64,000 bases of DNA from Bimastos eiseni (lineage: Eukaryota; Annelida; Clitellata; Crassiclitellata; Lumbricidae): NCBI GenBank assembly GCA_959347315.1, contig OY365810.1, forward strand, positions 1,726,334 through 1,790,333, read 5' to 3'. Within the stretch, counting starts at the first letter, position 1, and every line of letters begins with the position of its first letter. The position numbers and the translations under genes are program-made. Of the stretch, positions 20,219-32,892 are shown one piece after another. The notes below the pieces were generated by a model, which made no database searches, had not been told where the DNA came from, and saw only the letters and a program-made list of their open reading frames with translations.

Positions 20219-22260
20219 GTGAGGTTCTTTATGCGCTGGAATCTTGACTCTGCCAAAGGCTCTCCAGACGACGTCGTTCAGCATACTGTGTAGTTTCGTG
20301 TCTTCCACTGCTTCCTCGACAGACCATTCCATGGAGCCTTATTGCATCGACGTCCTCTCGACAGTGGTGGCACGGATGTGGTTTGCACAGTGTTGTTCCT
20401 TCCTATTCCATAGCCTCAAGCCTTCTGCGATTCGTACCTCCTCGTTCGAGAGGCGCAGGCCTAGGGTCAGTCACTGGGGGAAATAGCATCCAGTCCCCAG
20501 AATTAGGTGATCGTAAGGCCAGCAGGCGAGCACGGTTGCGTGGATTGCAAGTGGACTCCAGCAGACATTTCCATGTTTTGTCCGTTGTTCGGAGGTTCCA
20601 CTCTTTTTGGCGATGACTTGCTGTTCCCGTTGGTGGCGCTGCATCTGTGACGTTCTTCCAAGCGTTTAGTGCTGAATTCACAAGTGAGCGTGGTATCCCA
20701 GCTGATTATGGAGGTAAGAAGGCTGCCAGGTGGCTGGAGTTCGCTTGCACTAGCAGCAGGAGCCAGTAAGGCAGAAAGTGCCAGCGTAGATGCGCAACGA
20801 ACTTCCAAACCACCTTCTTTCACCGGCAAAGAAGCCTGAAGCCAACGATCATCATCAAGGTCCACATTCAGATTGAGTGATAGCCTTTCTCTGAACAGGT
20901 GGTCGAAACGAGCCGAGCCTGAGCAATCAGTGCAGAGGGCTGTGCACATACTGTATAAGAGACTTGGAACGGTGGGAGGCAGCGGCAAAGTGTCGGATGG
21001 CCTCGATGTCGTAGCTGACCACTACTGGATAATACAACATACGACCAGGGTTAAATTAAACAGCCGCCGGCTAACGTCTACCCGTGTACAAGGAAGCCAA
21101 CGGAGGAGGCGGCGAGTCAGACACCCGACCAAAAGCGGATCTAACCGGTTTTTAACCGTCGGCGTAAAGACGTGCAGACAGTCATGAATAGACCCCGCAG
21201 ATCAGACGCTATACGGGCCCTTTGATGTAGGACCTCAAGGCCCTCCAATTGCGCGCAGGGTTTTAGACACGCGTATAAATAGTTGTTAAACGTGTCATTC
21301 AGACTCCTTCGGACGGTGTGAGAGCGATGATCTACAGGAACTTCCGTTTCGTAAACTTATATAATCATTGTTATCTCATATGTATTATTTAATTGCTTTT
21401 ACTATTAAAGTCTTTTTTAACCATCACATTGGTCTGAAGTGAATCGGTCTGGACAGGCAAAGCCTTGACAATACAACCAAGGAGGGAAGTCTATGACAAA
21501 CACTCAAACTGTTTCTCAGCAGAACAATAGCATCATGTGTGTAGAGCATGGATAATCTTCCGATTGCCCTCTCAAGATAATTAGCTTTTGAGTTACGGCC
21601 ATCTCTACAACTGGACCTGGAATCAGAGGTGCGCCCGACAATGCCATCTCCTCGAAGGCAGTTCTCGTTAACTTGTGAAACGCAAGGTCATTGATCGGCA
21701 TCTGGGTATTGTAACAGGCGATTTCGCATTTGCTACGGTTTACTTGCAATCCCAGTTTCTTCGATTCCTGTTCGATCAGATGAACATCGGCATGCCACGG
21801 TTTCCTTGCTGACACCCTACCTCAGGTCATCCAGATATCCGATTTGTAAATCCGATCTAAGCTTCATCAGAATCGGCTGCAGTACAAAGCAGAATTCAAG
21901 AAGACTCAAGGGGTCTGCGTACCCTTTTCCGATCGTATTGTGTTAGAACCATAGCGTGGGAAAAGTGGTAGAGCTCTGCAATCTCTAAAGCCACTGCCTC
22001 CTGAAGTGAATCTCTGCGTATAGTGTTGAAGGCATTATTGAAATCGAGCTTCATCAGTACGCTATGTTCAGGCTTTGTGGTTGCCCAGCGACACTGAACG
22101 GCGAAATTAGCGCCACGTGTAGCCTATCGCGATCGGCCTTATGCATCCGTCCTTCTTGCTCAGGGCTAAAATGTTTGCCCCATAAATGACCTCATTTACG
22201 TTTTCGGATAGATCTCCTTTTAAGAGCAGATTTACTACTTTATGGTAGTAGGCTACATTA
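20219..22260 (-). pseudogene. Reverse transcriptase of a second retroelement class, broken
   Basis: Minus-strand fragments read NILALSKKDGCIRPIAIGY, KLDFNNAFNTIRRD (catalytic Asp), LGLQVNRSKCEIACYN, LNVDLDDDRWLQASLPV with KEGGLEVR, SGDWMLFPPV, and a Cys/His motif ending LHGMVC. This order matches a multi-copy invertebrate retroelement protein I recognise by motif but cannot name to clade. It is unlike the CR1/L2 copies elsewhere in the window. An insertion at about 20973-21498, a MITE at 19554-20218, and several stops inactivate it. Confidence 0.72.
20973..21498. mobile_element. Insertion of uncertain class inside RT (solo-LTR-like)
   Basis: Between the RT motifs LLRNSLS (minus, ending near 21500) and SLLYSM (starting near 20965), about 526 bp of unrelated DNA intervenes. 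In minus orientation it starts TGTCATAGACTTCCC and ends CTGCCTCCCA, i.e. TG...CA. It contains a TATAAATA-type word (21274, plus strand) and ATTAAA-type signals. Target copies are poor (3 of 5). It could be a solo LTR or a degraded intergenic filler. Confidence 0.4.
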
Positions 22261-23270
22261 TGATTTAACAAACGTAATGCACTGAATTTTATTTTATTAG
22301 ACAGTTCTGTTTTACGTTAAAAACTCTAAATAGGGGTCATTACTAATACATTAATAATAACCACATTAGCATTCACTCCTGTACTCGCGTGTAATAATCA
22401 TTGCATTGTTTTCGCATTCAGGAATCTACATGTATCTGCATTAATGTAACATTTAAGCGAGAAGCTGCATTGGTTTCCAGGTCTTTCTGATTACACTCTT
22501 GTCACTAAAGTGTTATAGTGGGACTGATAATATTATAATTATATCTAGTATATACAGTGGTGGAAATAATTATTGCACCACCTTGTGATCAAAGCTAAAG
22601 GCGGTGCAACGATATATCAGGACATAATGAGTAGCCTAGATATAATGATTTTTTTCTTATTTTCTTTCTTGTATCGACCAACAGACACTCCTAAATAGGT
22701 AAATGACTGATTTTATGCTTTAAAAATATTGAGTGACATTAATTAAAAAACTGACTTTTAATGCATTAAACCGATTTTTAGTTATTTCCAGGTTGCTGCA
22801 GTAATTTATTTCCCTACTGTAAAGCAAAGATTGTTATCAATCACCGCATTCACATTGATTTCGAGATCTGCATGCCCGCCGAGAGAAAGTCAAAGTTGAC
22901 GATGCCAAGGGGCCAGCGACTCTCTAGGGACTCTGACCGGGCCAGAAATCAAGTTTTTCATTATTCGTAAAGATGATATTACAAAAACCCGTGACTCACT
23001 TGTCCATATATGTCCAGGTTTATGTGACTGCTCTGTCTAGGAGCCCGGAATTTCTGTCGGCGGCCCTGAGCACGTATCATTAATTAAATACCTGTTCAGA
23101 TTGGCAACCCCTCGTTGTATTTATAACTAGATCCACTCTTACTGAAAGAACCCCTTGACTTGTGGACATAGGTCTATCAATATGTTTGCATTATCTAACC
23201 GCATCTGTTCAATCACAGATCTCTTCGGTCTTATGACTCTACTCTTAGCCGGCCTATTAGCATAGTCTGG
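22261..23270. other. Intergenic, with Tc1-like terminal fragment
   Basis: No gene is seen. At 22555, CAGTGGTGGAAATAATTATT preceded by TA resembles the terminus of a Tc1-like element. A partner inverted end was not found, apart from a weak GGTGCAAC word 50 bp away, so this may be a deletion remnant. Confidence 0.4.
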
Positions 23271-23278
23271 TTCTCTCT

Positions 23279-23358
<80 letters not shown>
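23271..23358. repeat. (CT)n microsatellite
   Basis: About 85 bp of nearly uninterrupted CT on the plus strand. Open frames of alternating Arg-Glu on the minus strand are artefacts of it. Confidence 0.97.
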
Positions 23359-25289
23359 GTGGAGGTAGGGTAGTCGCGATGTTGGGTTTTGCTTGCCATC
23401 GGTTGTTAAATGTTGCATCAATCCCCATAATATGGCATTTGCTAAGTCATATGATTAATTATAGTAGCAAAGAAAAATGAATATTTTCTCTTATCTATTT
23501 ACTTATATAAACGTGTTGCTGGCTTTTGACATTTTAAGAAAGAATATTCAAGTTAATTCGCAGGAATAACAAGTTTGTTTGTTAAATACGTATTTTATTC
23601 AAGACGAAGAGACCATTCAGCGTAACACCACAATTGAAAAAGACTTGGTATGGATACTTGAGAAATTTGCCCACAACAGAAGTCCACAAGAAAGACCATT
23701 CGGTTAGTTAGTATAGTCTTTAACCTTTTGTTTCATTCAGTTTGCGTTTTATAGTTTAACAACTTCGGCAACTTTGAATAAAATGGGTTTTTTTTCAGAA
23801 AATGGAAAGGTATGTTATAACTTGCAGCTGGTAATGTATTAAGTATGCTTCCAAGTGTGTAATTTCAAGGCAAGTGAACAGCTTGTTGTCGTCTGTAAAT
23901 ACCTGCATCATGATTTATGTCTTGATTTGTGCACTTCACTCACAAATCATCTCTGTGAACACACTAACAGTTCTTTGTAATAGCTTGTGCTTTGAATCAA
24001 ATTGATGTGTTCTTCTGAGCAAAACCTATTAAACCTATATTATATCTTCAATGATGGCATACATTTAACCTGATATAATGTTACCTAATCCATGCATACT
24101 GTTCTTCCATAGCCGCATTGGCTGAACTATGTTGAGATGTGCCGATAAAATTATAGTTTTCGAACAAATCCTTAGTCCAAAGTGGTCTGGATAGGAAAGA
24201 GATCAGCTGATTTTATTCCTCTTGCCATCTTAGAATTGTAACTATTATATATGAAAAGGCCCCCTTTTCAGTTGCTGAACTTCTCCGCCAGATCTGTTCA
24301 TTCTGCTCTTGGACTTTACTTCTTTAGTTCTCTATTTAAAAATCTATGCCGACATCTGTATACACTTTACGCTGTATCTGTATTATGGTAATCGATCACC
24401 TGGATGTACACTTGATGAAACTACTTGGTTTTGGTTGACGATCGGTTGGTGTCTTACTTATTAGATTGTTCAGCTCTAGAAGTATCGCTCTAATGTTGCC
24501 CTCGAGTTGTCCATTAGTCCAAATTTCATGAATCTACCCAACTCGACTCATCTAAAATGGATCCGATCCGATTTCTGAAGTCAGATCTCTAACCCGACCC
24601 GACCCAACACATGAAGTGCATGACCCACGTAACATGGTCAGACCAGGGTTCCGATTTAGCAATATGCCGCCCAGGGCCGAGATTTCTATGCCGCCTCTCA
24701 TAATTGAATATGCACATTGAAAAAAATCAACAGACGTTAGTAGGAACAGAAACCAGCACTACCAGTCTGTTTCTATTAAAAAATTTAAATAAATTTAAAA
24801 AAGTATAATTTAGCGAGTGTAATAATTTAAACTTTAAATGGCTGTATAACACAATTATCAAACATTTCTTTCGTTTTCCTTTCTAGTACAAGTTACAACT
24901 ATAAGTCTACAACGTGTGCAATTGTGTGTATTGTGCACACAATTGAACTTCAAGGCCAGAAATGTACGAAGGCATGGAGCCTAATAATATCAGCAACAAT
25001 TTAATCAAGAGCGGCTAACTGACCAACAGTTGACAAAATAACACCGATGTCTCTGCATCTGTGCGCCGTTCTCACTGCACTGCATTGTTCGTACATTACC
25101 ATATGCCTGGGTTTTAAAAGCAGCAAACTTATCCATTAGATCCTTGGCTTCAAGCCGCTTGCTTGCTATCATTTAGGCCTACTTCTTACAATTTTTAATC
25201 TAACTTTTTCCACCCCTTGAAATGTGCCTCCCCAGGCCTTGTAGGCCTAGTGGTAAATACGACTTTGGGTCAGAGAGTAAAAATATTGA
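23359..25289. other. Intergenic
   Basis: No coding exon is recognised. At 24500-24670 there is a stretch rich in CCGACCCGACCC and GATCCGATCC that recurs in opposite orientation at 30640-30790, probably a dispersed repeat. Around 24650, CAGGGTTCCGATTTAGC looks like a hAT-type terminus without a found partner. Confidence 0.4.
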
Positions 25290-26030
25290 TATCACTGTTG
25301 ACCTTGAATTGTTCGCCTCTTTAAAGGGACATATTCTCAAAATTCTAACATCGCCGACAGAATTTGCAGCGCAGGAAAATTGTAAAAAAATCAAGACTCT
25401 AAGTTTCTACTATGGAAAGATATGTCCTTGCAAACTATGCTTCTTGAGTCACCTTAGTTTTCAGCAATATTGACACATTCACTTTTCGCCTAGAATTGCT
25501 CGCTTCATTTAAAGGAATATATTATCACAAATTTACGTTATCACACACAGTTGGCATGTTTGTAAGGCCTGAAACTATCAGTGCCGTACGTTTCTGTCGT
25601 GGCCAGATATGTCCTAGCAAACTAGGCATTGTGGCTCGCGGACTTCGAAATCTTGTGTTAAAGCTGTTTCGATGCAATCGGCAACATCTGACCTTCCGTT
25701 TCTCACCTTATTTTAAAGATATATTGCCCGACCTTTAGGAGCCCCGACAATGTGTAGATGTCTGCAAGACCTAAAAGTGTAAAGAGGATATATATCTCCG
25801 CTGGCCAGATATGTGCTTGTAAACTAGGCATCTTGTTACGCCTTATCCTAATCGACGCAAACGACACTATTTGACCTTGAATTTCTGACCTCATTAAAAA
25901 GACAAATAGACAGAAATGTAGGGTCTGACACAGATGTTGCATGACTGACTCTACAGTCGAAAAATATGAATAGCGTACATTTGCTCACTGCAAACATATG
26001 CCCTAGTGAAATAAGCGCTAGAGCTAAATA
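25290..26030 (+). repeat. Tandem array, about 190-bp units, four diverged copies
   Basis: The anchor word GGCCAGATATGTCCTAGCAA recurs in diverged form at about 25413, 25602, 25803 and 25986. A second anchor, GACCTTGAATT...TTTAAAGG, recurs at about 25300, 25489, 25690 and 25873. Spacing is 183-201 bp for both anchors, so whole units are repeated. No frame is open across units, which argues against coding. Confidence 0.75.
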
Positions 26031-26682
26031 TAGTTGAAAAAGGTGCGAAAACAGAAAACATAAGTCAATTTTGAAAATCAATATTTAAAAAGGCAGGGCC
26101 AAAAATGAAATATCAACCACTCGTACGACATTTGCGCTTCAATTGGCTACCTAAATTTAAATTTACAAATCTTAAACTACTCGGGAGAAATTGGAGGACG
26201 TTTCGCCGTTCTACCCTCAACAAATAGTAGGCTATGCCAGAATTAAGGCCAAAATTTCGATACCTTAACCTAATTTGTGACAAAGCGATTTTTGTTGCAA
26301 TGTGTTAAGTGGGCTCTAGGATCATTCTCATTAAAACCTACAGAGAACCTAACAATGGGAAACTTTACAATTTGACTTTTAATGTGGTTGATATTTGGCG
26401 AAATAACTCTATCGATTACGCAATCTGCCTCTGAGCCGAGCTACATATAGGGTCTTTGGTTGAATGTTTATGTCGATAATATGCAATTTAATTTATTTAT
26501 TTCGTGAAATTTGCTGCTTTAGACAAGTTTTAGGTTAGTATAAGCGCTAGATTTTGTGTTATTGTTAGGAATTGGATTGATTTTATCGGCTAATTTAACC
26601 TGGTAACGTTATATAAGACCTTCTTCAAAATTACATCGAATTCAGCATAAATGGTCAGCCCCGTCCGATAACTCAGAGCTGT

Positions 26683-28330
26683 ATGAGGATAATTCTATTA
26701 TTTGCTGTTCTACATATTACTAGTCCCTGGAATGATTTGAAGATGACTGTCGTAAGACAAACGAGAGGAAGTAAATCCCTCTTAGACGCTGGTATTCGGC
26801 GTGGCGATTGCGATGTTATCCGATACACGGGTTGCAATCCAGACATACACGTAGTTAGGGTGCATGAATCATGCAAAGTAATTTATAATAGTGATCGAAA
26901 AGCCGAATTGCATAGGCGTAAGTCAGGTAGCGTTGATGCTGATCAGTCAGGAAGTCAGGTTAAGGTTCTCCGTTCAGCAAGCAAACTTTGATTTGATTGG
27001 AAACGAGACTGCTTTTTTTGCGCCAAGCCTGCTGATTGATACTAGACACCCTAAGCAGAAATATGAAAAAAATGCGTATTGCAGAAACTAAAGCTTTGTT
27101 TGCGACAATTCAGAGCGTCTGTGAAAGGCACAAGGATGAGTGCGGTTTTGAGGTGCTTAGACGTTTAAAAACTTGTGATGATGCTATTGCTGTAGAAGCG
27201 CAATATCACACGAAATGTCACACATATTTCTGTAATGGTAGATCAAAGTCTTCAGTTGAGCAGGACGATGCAAAACAGGCAGATCGTGGTCGACGACCGA
27301 ATACAGACAGTTACTGAGGGATGCAGACAACGAGAAGGAGAGTGAGTGAATAATTGAAGCTGTAGCAAAACTAGTGGAAGGTAGCCTACCATACATGCTC
27401 GCGATGCACCGTTTGTCCATGAAAGTCACCTTCTGAACACCACTATACGTGACACCAGTGTTAGACAGGTCAGTAACTGTAGATTGTAGATTCTGGTAAT
27501 TTAGTTCCACCATACGACAAATCCATTGCCGTTAGTTTGCACAAATTCAACTATGGTGCTTTTGGTTAGGTTCCAATTTAAAGATTGCCTACGGTGAGTG
27601 TTGGGAACCTTGTGTTGGGTAGAAGAACACAGATTTTAGATTATTCGTCTTAAAATATACCATTTGTTGAACTGCAGTACCCGCACACATTGCCAGTGTA
27701 ACAGACCTTAATCCTGTTTGGCACAGTGGTTGGTTTTTTCATGAAGAATCTAAACCACATCCAAATTGGATGGTTTTATGCAAAATATGAGCATTGGTGA
27801 ATATCAGCCACGAGCGGATTTTCGTATGTTGCCCATCGATCTGAATCCAGGCGACAAGTCTTATAGCCTGTCAACTTTGTCTTTTGTGGCTGATCAATCA
27901 GCTACGTTGAACATTGTTACATCATGTGTTACTTTCGATCAGCCACTGTTTATCAAGAGAGTGGAGGTCATTTAATGACATAAACTGAACATGGTCTCTA
28001 TGCTGGATGAGTTTCATGTTATCAGAAGTTATCTTGATATTATATGGTCAGTCGTGGCTGGATCTGGCATTGCCAAAGTCCTGGAAAGTTGCTCTGATCG
28101 TAACATGGTTGGTCATGTGCTCACAGTGAAAACATATAATCGAGCATTGGGTGGACACTTGTTGCTGGATTCTGCTTTGCATGTCATGGTTATAAATGCA
28201 AGGCCTTATCAGTTGTGATTCTGATGAGTACAATGCTCTGAGCAAGCCGACGTTGATGCCCTAAGGCAGTTGTATGACGATGTTACGGAAGGGACATGAA
28301 ACCTACAGGAACTGGACCCACCACAGTGTT
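26683..28330 (+). pseudogene. Decayed member of a repeat-borne uncharacterised gene family
   Basis: Plus-strand fragments keep the order of a large multi-copy invertebrate protein that I recognise only by its motif style. It has an N-terminal HVVRVHESCKVIYNS, then CAKPADI, AEAQYHTKCHTYFC (a Cys/His zinc-ligand-like motif), and later CVTFDQPLFIKR, MLDEFHVIRSYL and MVGHVLTVKTYNRALGGHLL. The function is unknown; its copy number in invertebrates suggests transposon-linked origin (inference). At least four frame breaks and a degraded centre (27360-27760) mark it as a pseudogene. Confidence 0.6.
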
Positions 28331-28979
28331 TGATGCAGTTAGGCAATTCACTGGAGAAGCTTAAGATATCATCAGCGGCAAAGTCAAGAACCGCATCCTT
28401 AAAGCTCATTACTATACCAAACCGGTGATGCATGTTTATAATTTATAGTTACAAGTCTCATATCTTATGCATCCTTAAAACTAATTACTTTATCAAACTT
28501 GTTATGCATGTTTAATAATATTTCAAGTTTCGTAATTTGTGCGTCTCAACGCAATTGTTTCTGCCATTTGACCAGGTGATTTTTGATGACCTCTTTGGTC
28601 AAGCAGATTCCTCCCTTTACTCCTCCTGTTACACAACCCTTGTCATGTCCTAGATTGTCTTTTGCATCCTGTAAACAGTTTAACCTTCTCACTACATCAT
28701 CGATTGCACAATCGAGAGATCCTGCATGCTGACAGACTCACCGAATCTGGTTTTTTTTCTACCGAATGCTATACAAATGAATCGAATGCTATATAAATGA
28801 ATATATTGCTATAGTGAGCATTATTCCTATTGCTTGCTTTCTCTTTACTCTCACAACTCCAGGGATGTCTGTGGTGTAGTTGCTTCATATGATTATTCTG
28901 TAATTGGACATTCTTTGATTGTTCATTCATGATCTTCCTGCAGTGCGCTTGCAAGCGGTTCAATAAAGTGCATACTTAC
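28331..28979. other. Intergenic
   Basis: Nothing recognisable apart from short local duplications (ACCGAATGCTATACAAATGA / TCGAATGCTATATAAATGA near 28760-28800). Confidence 0.4.
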
Positions 28980-29612
28980 CAATTTTTTATGTTCATACCG
29001 TGTCGATCTCATAAGGCACAATGTCCAGCACTTTCATTCCATTACCATTCGATTGCCTGATCCCATAATTAGGGAAATAGACACCAGGATCATATAAAAT
29101 ATGCCAACTTTTAAGAGTTACAGCCTTATATGTGTCATTTACATGTGAGCTATCTTTGGGCTGTTTTGTGATTTTTTTCTTATTTTCTTGCAAAGTGCAC
29201 AATACAGGTTTTAGTATGTCTTACTGCAGGTTGTTACCTAACTAATAATCATAAAGCGGCCTTGTTTTGGTATAATGAGCATGTACAAAATGCGCTAACT
29301 ACTGCTTTGGCCCATATCCATTGACACATTTTCGACTTTTTTATGTTCATACCATGTCGACCTCGTAAGGCACAAGGTCTAGCACTTTTATACCATTACC
29401 ATTCTATTGCCTGGCCTAATAATTATGAAAATAGACACCAAGATCGTGTAAATATGTCATCTTTACACAGGGTTACAGCCCAATTTGTGTAATTTTTATG
29501 CATGGGCTATTTTTGGGCTATTTTTTTGATTTTGTGAAATTTCCCTACATTGTGCTCAATGTAGGTTTTAGTATTTTTTACTGCAAGTTATTACCTAACT
29601 AGAAAAAAAACT
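28980..29612 (+). repeat. Two tandem copies of a 280-bp unit
   Basis: Copy 1 (about 28984-29262) and copy 2 (about 29336-29606) share TTTTATGTTCATACC, AAATAGACACCA and GTTACAGCC in the same order, and both end with TTACCTAACTA. The start-to-start spacing is about 350 bp. No coding content is seen. Confidence 0.75.
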
Positions 29613-31299
29613 GGCTTGTCACAAATTTCTTGTAGCTTTTTTTATATCTGGCTGAATAAAATGCGATTTGTGACAGAAATGGGGGTCTCGCGCGTCCATT
29701 GCCATTAAAAATGGGATTATCAGACGAGAAATGTAAAAACACCATATGGTTGCAAAAGAGTTTTCTTAATAAAATTTTTTTTTCAATGTTCGATGGACTG
29801 AAAAATAGCAAGATGGAGCCTTTGCATGTGGGCGTGGTCCTAACTGCGGGATTGTAGTCTGCCATCTTGGTTCCCGAAAACAATAATATTGGTCGTCGTT
29901 TGAAACCCATAATTTTATGGTAAAAGTAAAATGTTGTCGATGTACGCGGAAAGGTTGTTGGGTGGTGGAAGAAAACGTTATTTGGACAAGTTATCGTCAA
30001 TGAACGGTGTAGAACCGTACACGTTAGCATTTAGCGGCTTAAACACACACACTTCCGACGCTGTCGTTGCTCAAGGCTATTTGCTACCCAATCCATTCTC
30101 GGTTTAAATCAGCTGCAACAGAGTGAGGTATTGCTCATGAGCAGGCAGCCTTGACAAAGTACACACCGTCATATGGTCACAATGACGCTTCTGTGGAACA
30201 ATGAAAGAGGAAAAAAACAATAAAGTTTGAGCCTCCATCTTGGAAAAATTGGATGGAAGATTGCAAAATGTCTTTCAGCAAAGCCAAACCCCGCTAATAA
30301 CTACCCAAATTCAGAATTTTGTGGCTGAATCTCTTCAGCGGCCGTGGGAATACCCCCCCCCCCCTCCGATTGACCCCAAAAATATTCTACCCCTAAAACC
30401 GTGAATTGTGTGGCGCCCACAACCAAAGCGATGATTGATTCTTGTAGTGACCTTGCAATTCAAAAAGTCAGTCAAATCGGAGGCCGACACCGTTGCTCAA
30501 CCAGCGCCTATGTTCTGTCCCAGGCCCCGAAAGGACTAACTTGGAGTCGGCTATTTGGTTACTGAATTCCATATATAGTAACGAATTATTATGAATGGCA
30601 CATACAATATAGTTGAAATAAATCTCTGCGTGAAAATGGTGGTTCGAGATAGGTTCAGGCTGCAGACCCGACCTGATCCGATCCACCAGAATTTTTACTT
30701 GACTCGCGGCATTATAGTAGATTTGTGACCCGATCCGACTCAATCAGACCCAACTCATGGGTCGGCTTGACCTGTGGACAATTCTGTATTGCCCTCTGGC
30801 CAATGCACAGTACCACTACTGTCGCCCTGACGACAGTACCAAAGCATTACTTTGTATCTAAATGCCCTATATAATTATCAACAATATCCGCATATTTAAC
30901 TTAGGCCTACGTTCTGTCAATTCCCGTTGATAATTTACCAATGTACTTAGTTGGTTGCCTGGTTATTTGGTGCTCAATAAAGCAGACCTAAGAGAACTCT
31001 TTGGCGATCCATAATTTGGCTTCGGATAGCTTCTACGTTACCCTGGAGATCAGTATTTTTTTCACAATGCGTGTTCGAATTTGCCGTCTTCCCAGTGAAC
31101 TGAATGTTAATTAGCCATTGCTAGTTAGTACTATAAAGATAAATTGATAGAAATCGATTTCTGCAGTATTCGTTTCTGGAATATTTTTAGACCGCTCGCT
31201 GTACTCAACAAAAAAAGTCCATTCGATTAATATTATTGGTGTCCTTTAACAAAAATGTTGTTTTCTTTTTCATTCATTATTTCATTTTTTATTATATAG
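29613..31299. other. Upstream region and probable intron of the NHL gene
   Basis: No exon is identified with confidence. 30640-30790 is a minus-orientation copy of the CCGACCC-rich repeat at 24500-24670. The stretch directly before 31300 ends in a T-rich tract and ATTATATAG, a plausible 3' splice site, so the upstream exon of the NHL gene either lies unrecognised here or is missing. Confidence 0.4.
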
Positions 31300-32480
31300 A
31301 TAAAGTCGCTGAAGAAGAAATTGAATTACTTTACAAAATAAAGAAAGAAGCAGAGAAAGAAGAAAATGCTATTCGTGGAGTGGCAATATTATGTGGAAAA
31401 TTGTTCATCGCACGCGAACAGAAACCAGAGCTTGAGGTTTACGACTGTAGTGATTTCATTCTCAGTTGCAAGTTCATAACTGTGCCAGATTTGTTTGATG
31501 CAGTTGATATATGTGCCTGCAATTTTAATGCCTGTCTTTATATCATGGATAAGAAGTTTCTTCCACTTGGAATCTTTGTCGAGGAAAAACAGATTGCCAA
31601 GGAAGTCATCAAGATATCCGAAAACGGAACGTTTGTTAAAAAGTGGAAAACAAAGAATGACTTGTATGGTGCTCTATCTGCAACTAAAGAAGGGAATGTG
31701 ATTATAACCATTCAGGATAAGCACATGTTGTTGGAATATTCGTCAGATGGAGAATGGGTGTGTGATATTCGGTTGCCAAAATGCACTCGTCCGTGGCATG
31801 CGATAAAACTGGACGATGACCAATATGTTGTCAGTCACGGCACTTATGACAACTTTAACAGAGTCTGTCTTGTGAATAAAAATGGGAATGTTGAGAAGCA
31901 ATTTGGATGGCATATGGGATCAGCAGCAGATCAGCTGCATATACCTTACTATTTGGCTGTCGGAAGCAATGGCTGCGTGTTAGTGGCAGACCTATGCAAC
32001 AATCGAGTGTTGTTACTCGATTCCAACTTGGTGTTTAAAACGAAAATTGTTCCGAAATACAGGCAGGGATTCCGAAGTCCGCGAAGGATCTGTCTGTATG
32101 AGAAACTACTCGTTGTGGTAATTGGTGCAGGTATACCAAAACAAAAAATCATTGTAGAAACATGCAAATCTAGGAATGAAATAGAGCTAGTGGACATCTT
32201 GACTGAGAACGACTACCCCAAGGAAACAATCCACGAAGTACCACATGACTCAAAGAAAGAAACAGGGGCAGAGGCCACATTGGACGTGGTTAATGAGCAA
32301 TTGGAAAGTCTCCTCTTAGCAGCAAACGAACAGTCAGAAGAAGATAATGACTTCTTGAAAGAGATGGATATTTGGCTGAGAACAAGAACGAAGGAGGTGG
32401 AAGTTTCTAAAAGAATTGGGGACGACTGCAGACTCCTGGTTTTTGACATACAACCGTTATGGCAGAAGTATGAAAGTTAA
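31300..32480 (+). CDS. NHL-type beta-propeller protein, terminal exon
   Basis: From the phase-1 3' splice site at 31299 the exon reads DKVAEEEIELLYKIKKEAEK, a charged helical lead-in. About five propeller blades follow, with repeated LYI/ILD, LLEYSSDGEW, VCLVNKNGNV and GCVLVADLCNNRVLLLDSNL, the last being a textbook NHL motif. The final blade is split by an acidic insertion of about 90 residues before the closing strand RLLVFDIQ. The stop is TAA at 32478. No in-frame ATG occurs before the splice site, so an upstream exon is needed. TRIM-NHL or similar architecture is possible (inference). The ligand is unknown; NHL propellers usually bind RNA or protein. Confidence 0.8.
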
Positions 32481-32807
32481 TGGACGATATATTACACTAT
32501 GTAACACCATTTTTATTCCTGGGCAATGTGTTAAGTTCTCTGCTTAGTTGTGCCTCAAAATATTGGAAACATTTGTTATTTAGGCTTACCTTAAACTTTA
32601 ATTTTGTAACCAGTACCATCATACTTTGAGATATACCTATTTTCAAAAGAAATGAGCGAATTTTGTTCACGTTAAATCAGAAAGAAAGCAATAGATGTCA
32701 AAAGAAACCATATTATTAATTATAATTAATCAAAATGAACATGTGTCAACACTAGAGTGATACAAACACGACCATACGAAATTTACGAATGCTTAGTGTT
32801 TCCACAT

Positions 32808-32892
32808 TTGCTCGTAATCGCAATCTCCAAATTTCAAAAGCGCCACTTGAAGCTAAGTGCAGGGCACCAGCTTATTCACGAGCGCTGCTTAT
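32808..32892 (+). repeat. Dispersed repeat R1, copy 2
   Basis: This copy shares GTAATCGCAATCTCCAAAT, AGCGCCACTTGAAGCTAAG and CAGCTTATTCACGAGCGCTG with 37392-37482, and more weakly with 6165-6250. It lies between the NHL exon and a minus-strand pseudogene. Confidence 0.75.

Noticed and set aside
25290..26030. CRISPR-like repeated array
   Set aside because: Units of about 190 bp, diverged, without spacers; the genome is eukaryotic.
31236..31299. N-terminal extension of the NHL ORF (hydrophobic, signal-like)
   Set aside because: It begins at TTG, has no ATG, and is a T-rich tract ending in a 3' splice site; it is intron.
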